6,905 bases of DNA from Longimonas sp046498435 (lineage in GTDB: Bacteria; Bacteroidota; Rhodothermia; Rhodothermales; Salinibacteraceae), in assembly GCF_046498435.1 (NCBI RefSeq), contig NZ_JAWOAR010000354.1:1-6905 (forward strand), read 5' to 3'. Shown here one piece after another: positions 6,455-6,905 of this stretch. Made by a program: the position numbers and the translations under genes. The notes beneath the pieces are model-generated. The model was given only the letters and a program-made list of their open reading frames with translations, made no database searches and was not told where the DNA came from. Within the stretch, counting starts at the first letter, position 1, and every line of letters begins with the position of its first letter.

Positions 6455-6483
6455 AGCATAGGCGCACGTGTTGCGCCCGAAAA
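6455..6483 (-). promoter_or_regulatory. Weak promoter candidate for the CCA enzyme gene, spacer palindrome
   Basis: On the minus strand TTTTCG (6483-6478) and TATGCT (6460-6455) are separated by 17 bp. The spacer is exactly a perfect 6-bp inverted repeat, GGCGCA (6461-6466) and TGCGCC (6472-6477), around a 5-bp centre. If used, transcription would start near 6448, about 33 nt before the ATG at 6415. The hexamers deviate from consensus, so the promoter call is weak. The inverted repeat itself is directly visible. Confidence 0.3.
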
Positions 6484-6607
6484 CGTTCGGACGAATGGGA
6501 GGACCGCTCGCTGCAGGAGGGAAAGAAGAGAGGTAGATAACCCCTGGGTTCAACGGTCTCCCGTGTACGTGTTTAGCGACGTGCCGATAGCATTCGCCTC
6601 ACAGATC

Positions 6608-6632
6608 GCCGGGGATGCAAGCGATCCCCGGC
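6608..6632. repeat. Perfect 9-bp palindrome (hairpin) A in intergenic cluster
   Basis: GCCGGGGAT (6608-6616) and ATCCCCGGC (6624-6632) pair perfectly around the 7-nt loop GCAAGCG. No run of T follows on either strand, so a classical intrinsic terminator is unlikely. Its form resembles REP-type intergenic palindromes. Confidence 0.7.
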
Positions 6633-6664
6633 TATGGGTTTGTTCGGTTTCATCCCTTCCCTTA

Positions 6665-6698
6665 GCCCGGGATCAGGAGCGAAGCGTATATCCCGGGC
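6665..6698. repeat. Perfect 9-bp palindrome (hairpin) B in intergenic cluster
   Basis: GCCCGGGAT (6665-6673) and ATCCCGGGC (6690-6698) pair perfectly around a 16-nt loop that contains AGCGAAGCG. The arm is close in sequence to that of hairpin A, 33 bp away (CCGGGGAT against CCCGGGAT), suggesting related repeat units. No T-run follows on either strand. Confidence 0.7.
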
Positions 6699-6717
6699 GG
6701 CCAACGTCTCCGGCGAG

Positions 6718-6745
6718 AGAGACCATCCGAGATACACGCGTCTCT
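6718..6745. repeat. 6-bp inverted repeat C next to the stop of the PLP enzyme gene
   Basis: AGAGAC (6718-6723) and GTCTCT (6740-6745) pair around a 16-nt spacer. A further GTCTC at 6706-6710 could pair instead with GAGAC at 6719-6723, giving two alternative stems. The right arm borders the double TAG stop of the neighbouring gene. It might help end that transcript, but no U-tract is present. Confidence 0.4.
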
Positions 6746-6746
6746 A

Positions 6747-6905
6747 CTACTGATGCACCAAGCGCTGAAGCACCGGCCACGTATCCACCACCTCGTCGCG
6801 GTCTACGGCGTAGAGCACCGGCTGCGTGGCCACGGTCACACACGCATGGTTCGGCACGATGCGCAGACGATCGCCCACGCCCATCGTCGCGCCGCCCGGC
6901 ACCTG
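6747..6905 (-). CDS. C-terminus of a D-serine dehydratase/D-threonine aldolase-like PLP enzyme (5' part outside window)
   Basis: The last 52 residues and a TAG stop (with a second TAG in frame right after) are visible. The sequence GVGDRLRIVPNHACVTV (9-25 of the visible part) followed by LYAVDRDEVVDTWPV (31-45) is the typical C-terminal region of fold-type III PLP enzymes related to D-serine dehydratase (DSD1) and D-threonine aldolase. In these enzymes the NHxC or NHxD pair binds the divalent metal beside PLP. Here it is His20 and Cys22, which favours the D-serine dehydratase-like branch, whereas D-threonine aldolases carry Asp at the second position. The substrate cannot be decided from this fragment. 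The frame reaches the right edge without a start. Confidence 0.85.
   Translation of the reverse strand, partial: QVPGGATMGVGDRLRIVPNHACVTVATQPVLYAVDRDEVVDTWPVLQRLVHQ

Noticed and set aside
6608..6698. Hairpins A and B as intrinsic terminators
   Set aside because: Neither stem is followed by a run of T on either strand, and the two related arms fit dispersed repeats better.
1..6905. CRISPR array, tRNA or rRNA gene, riboswitch
   Set aside because: No regularly spaced direct repeats, tRNA-like cloverleaf or rRNA motifs were noticed on reading both strands; no covariance search could be run.

Overview
The window reads as a fairly GC-rich chromosomal segment of a Bacteroidota/Rhodothermota-like bacterium, possibly a Salinibacter relative. 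That placement is an inference. It rests on the CCA-adding enzyme with an HD domain, on start codons without Shine-Dalgarno sequences but sometimes with A/T-rich leaders, and on my impression of the protein families. No search was run. Nearly all genes lie on the minus strand.

Left part (1-1261): an arsenic-resistance operon on the minus strand, arsD followed by arsA, with arsA running off the left edge. A promoter-like -35/-10 pair with an inverted repeat in its spacer sits just upstream of arsD. It could be the control site of an ArsR-type repressor, but no arsR gene is visible. ArsD is a metallochaperone that hands As(III) to the ArsA ATPase, which energises an efflux permease expected beyond the left edge.

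Middle (about 1262-3632): an accessory-looking stretch. On the plus strand there is a decayed IS1595-family transposase (about 1397-2100) with two in-frame stops, frame slips and a 173-bp interruption. The interruption has imperfect 10-bp terminal inverted repeats and a 4-bp near-duplication of the target, so a small non-coding (MITE-like) element probably jumped into an already mobile gene. Just after the IS remnant is a small secreted protein of unknown function (2158-2628, plus). It is followed by a six-helix membrane protein of unknown function (minus) that carries an Asp-Asp...His-Glu motif. Between 2629 and 2786 I see no gene. Between 3438 and 3632 I see only an open frame with no convincing start.

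Right part (3633-6415, minus): a likely three-gene transcription unit. It holds a CCA tRNA nucleotidyltransferase with an HD domain, a hydrophobic protein of unknown function 10 bp downstream, and a secreted DUF4174 protein 61 bp further on. Upstream, 6416-6746 holds no gene. It contains a weak promoter candidate with a perfect 6-bp inverted repeat in its spacer, and a cluster of three strong palindromes. The right edge holds the C-terminus of a fold-type III PLP enzyme of the D-serine dehydratase/D-threonine aldolase group.

I found no convincing undescribed multi-gene system. The best unusual signal is the nested insertion in the IS1595 remnant, followed by the operator-like site at arsD and the palindrome cluster near the right edge.
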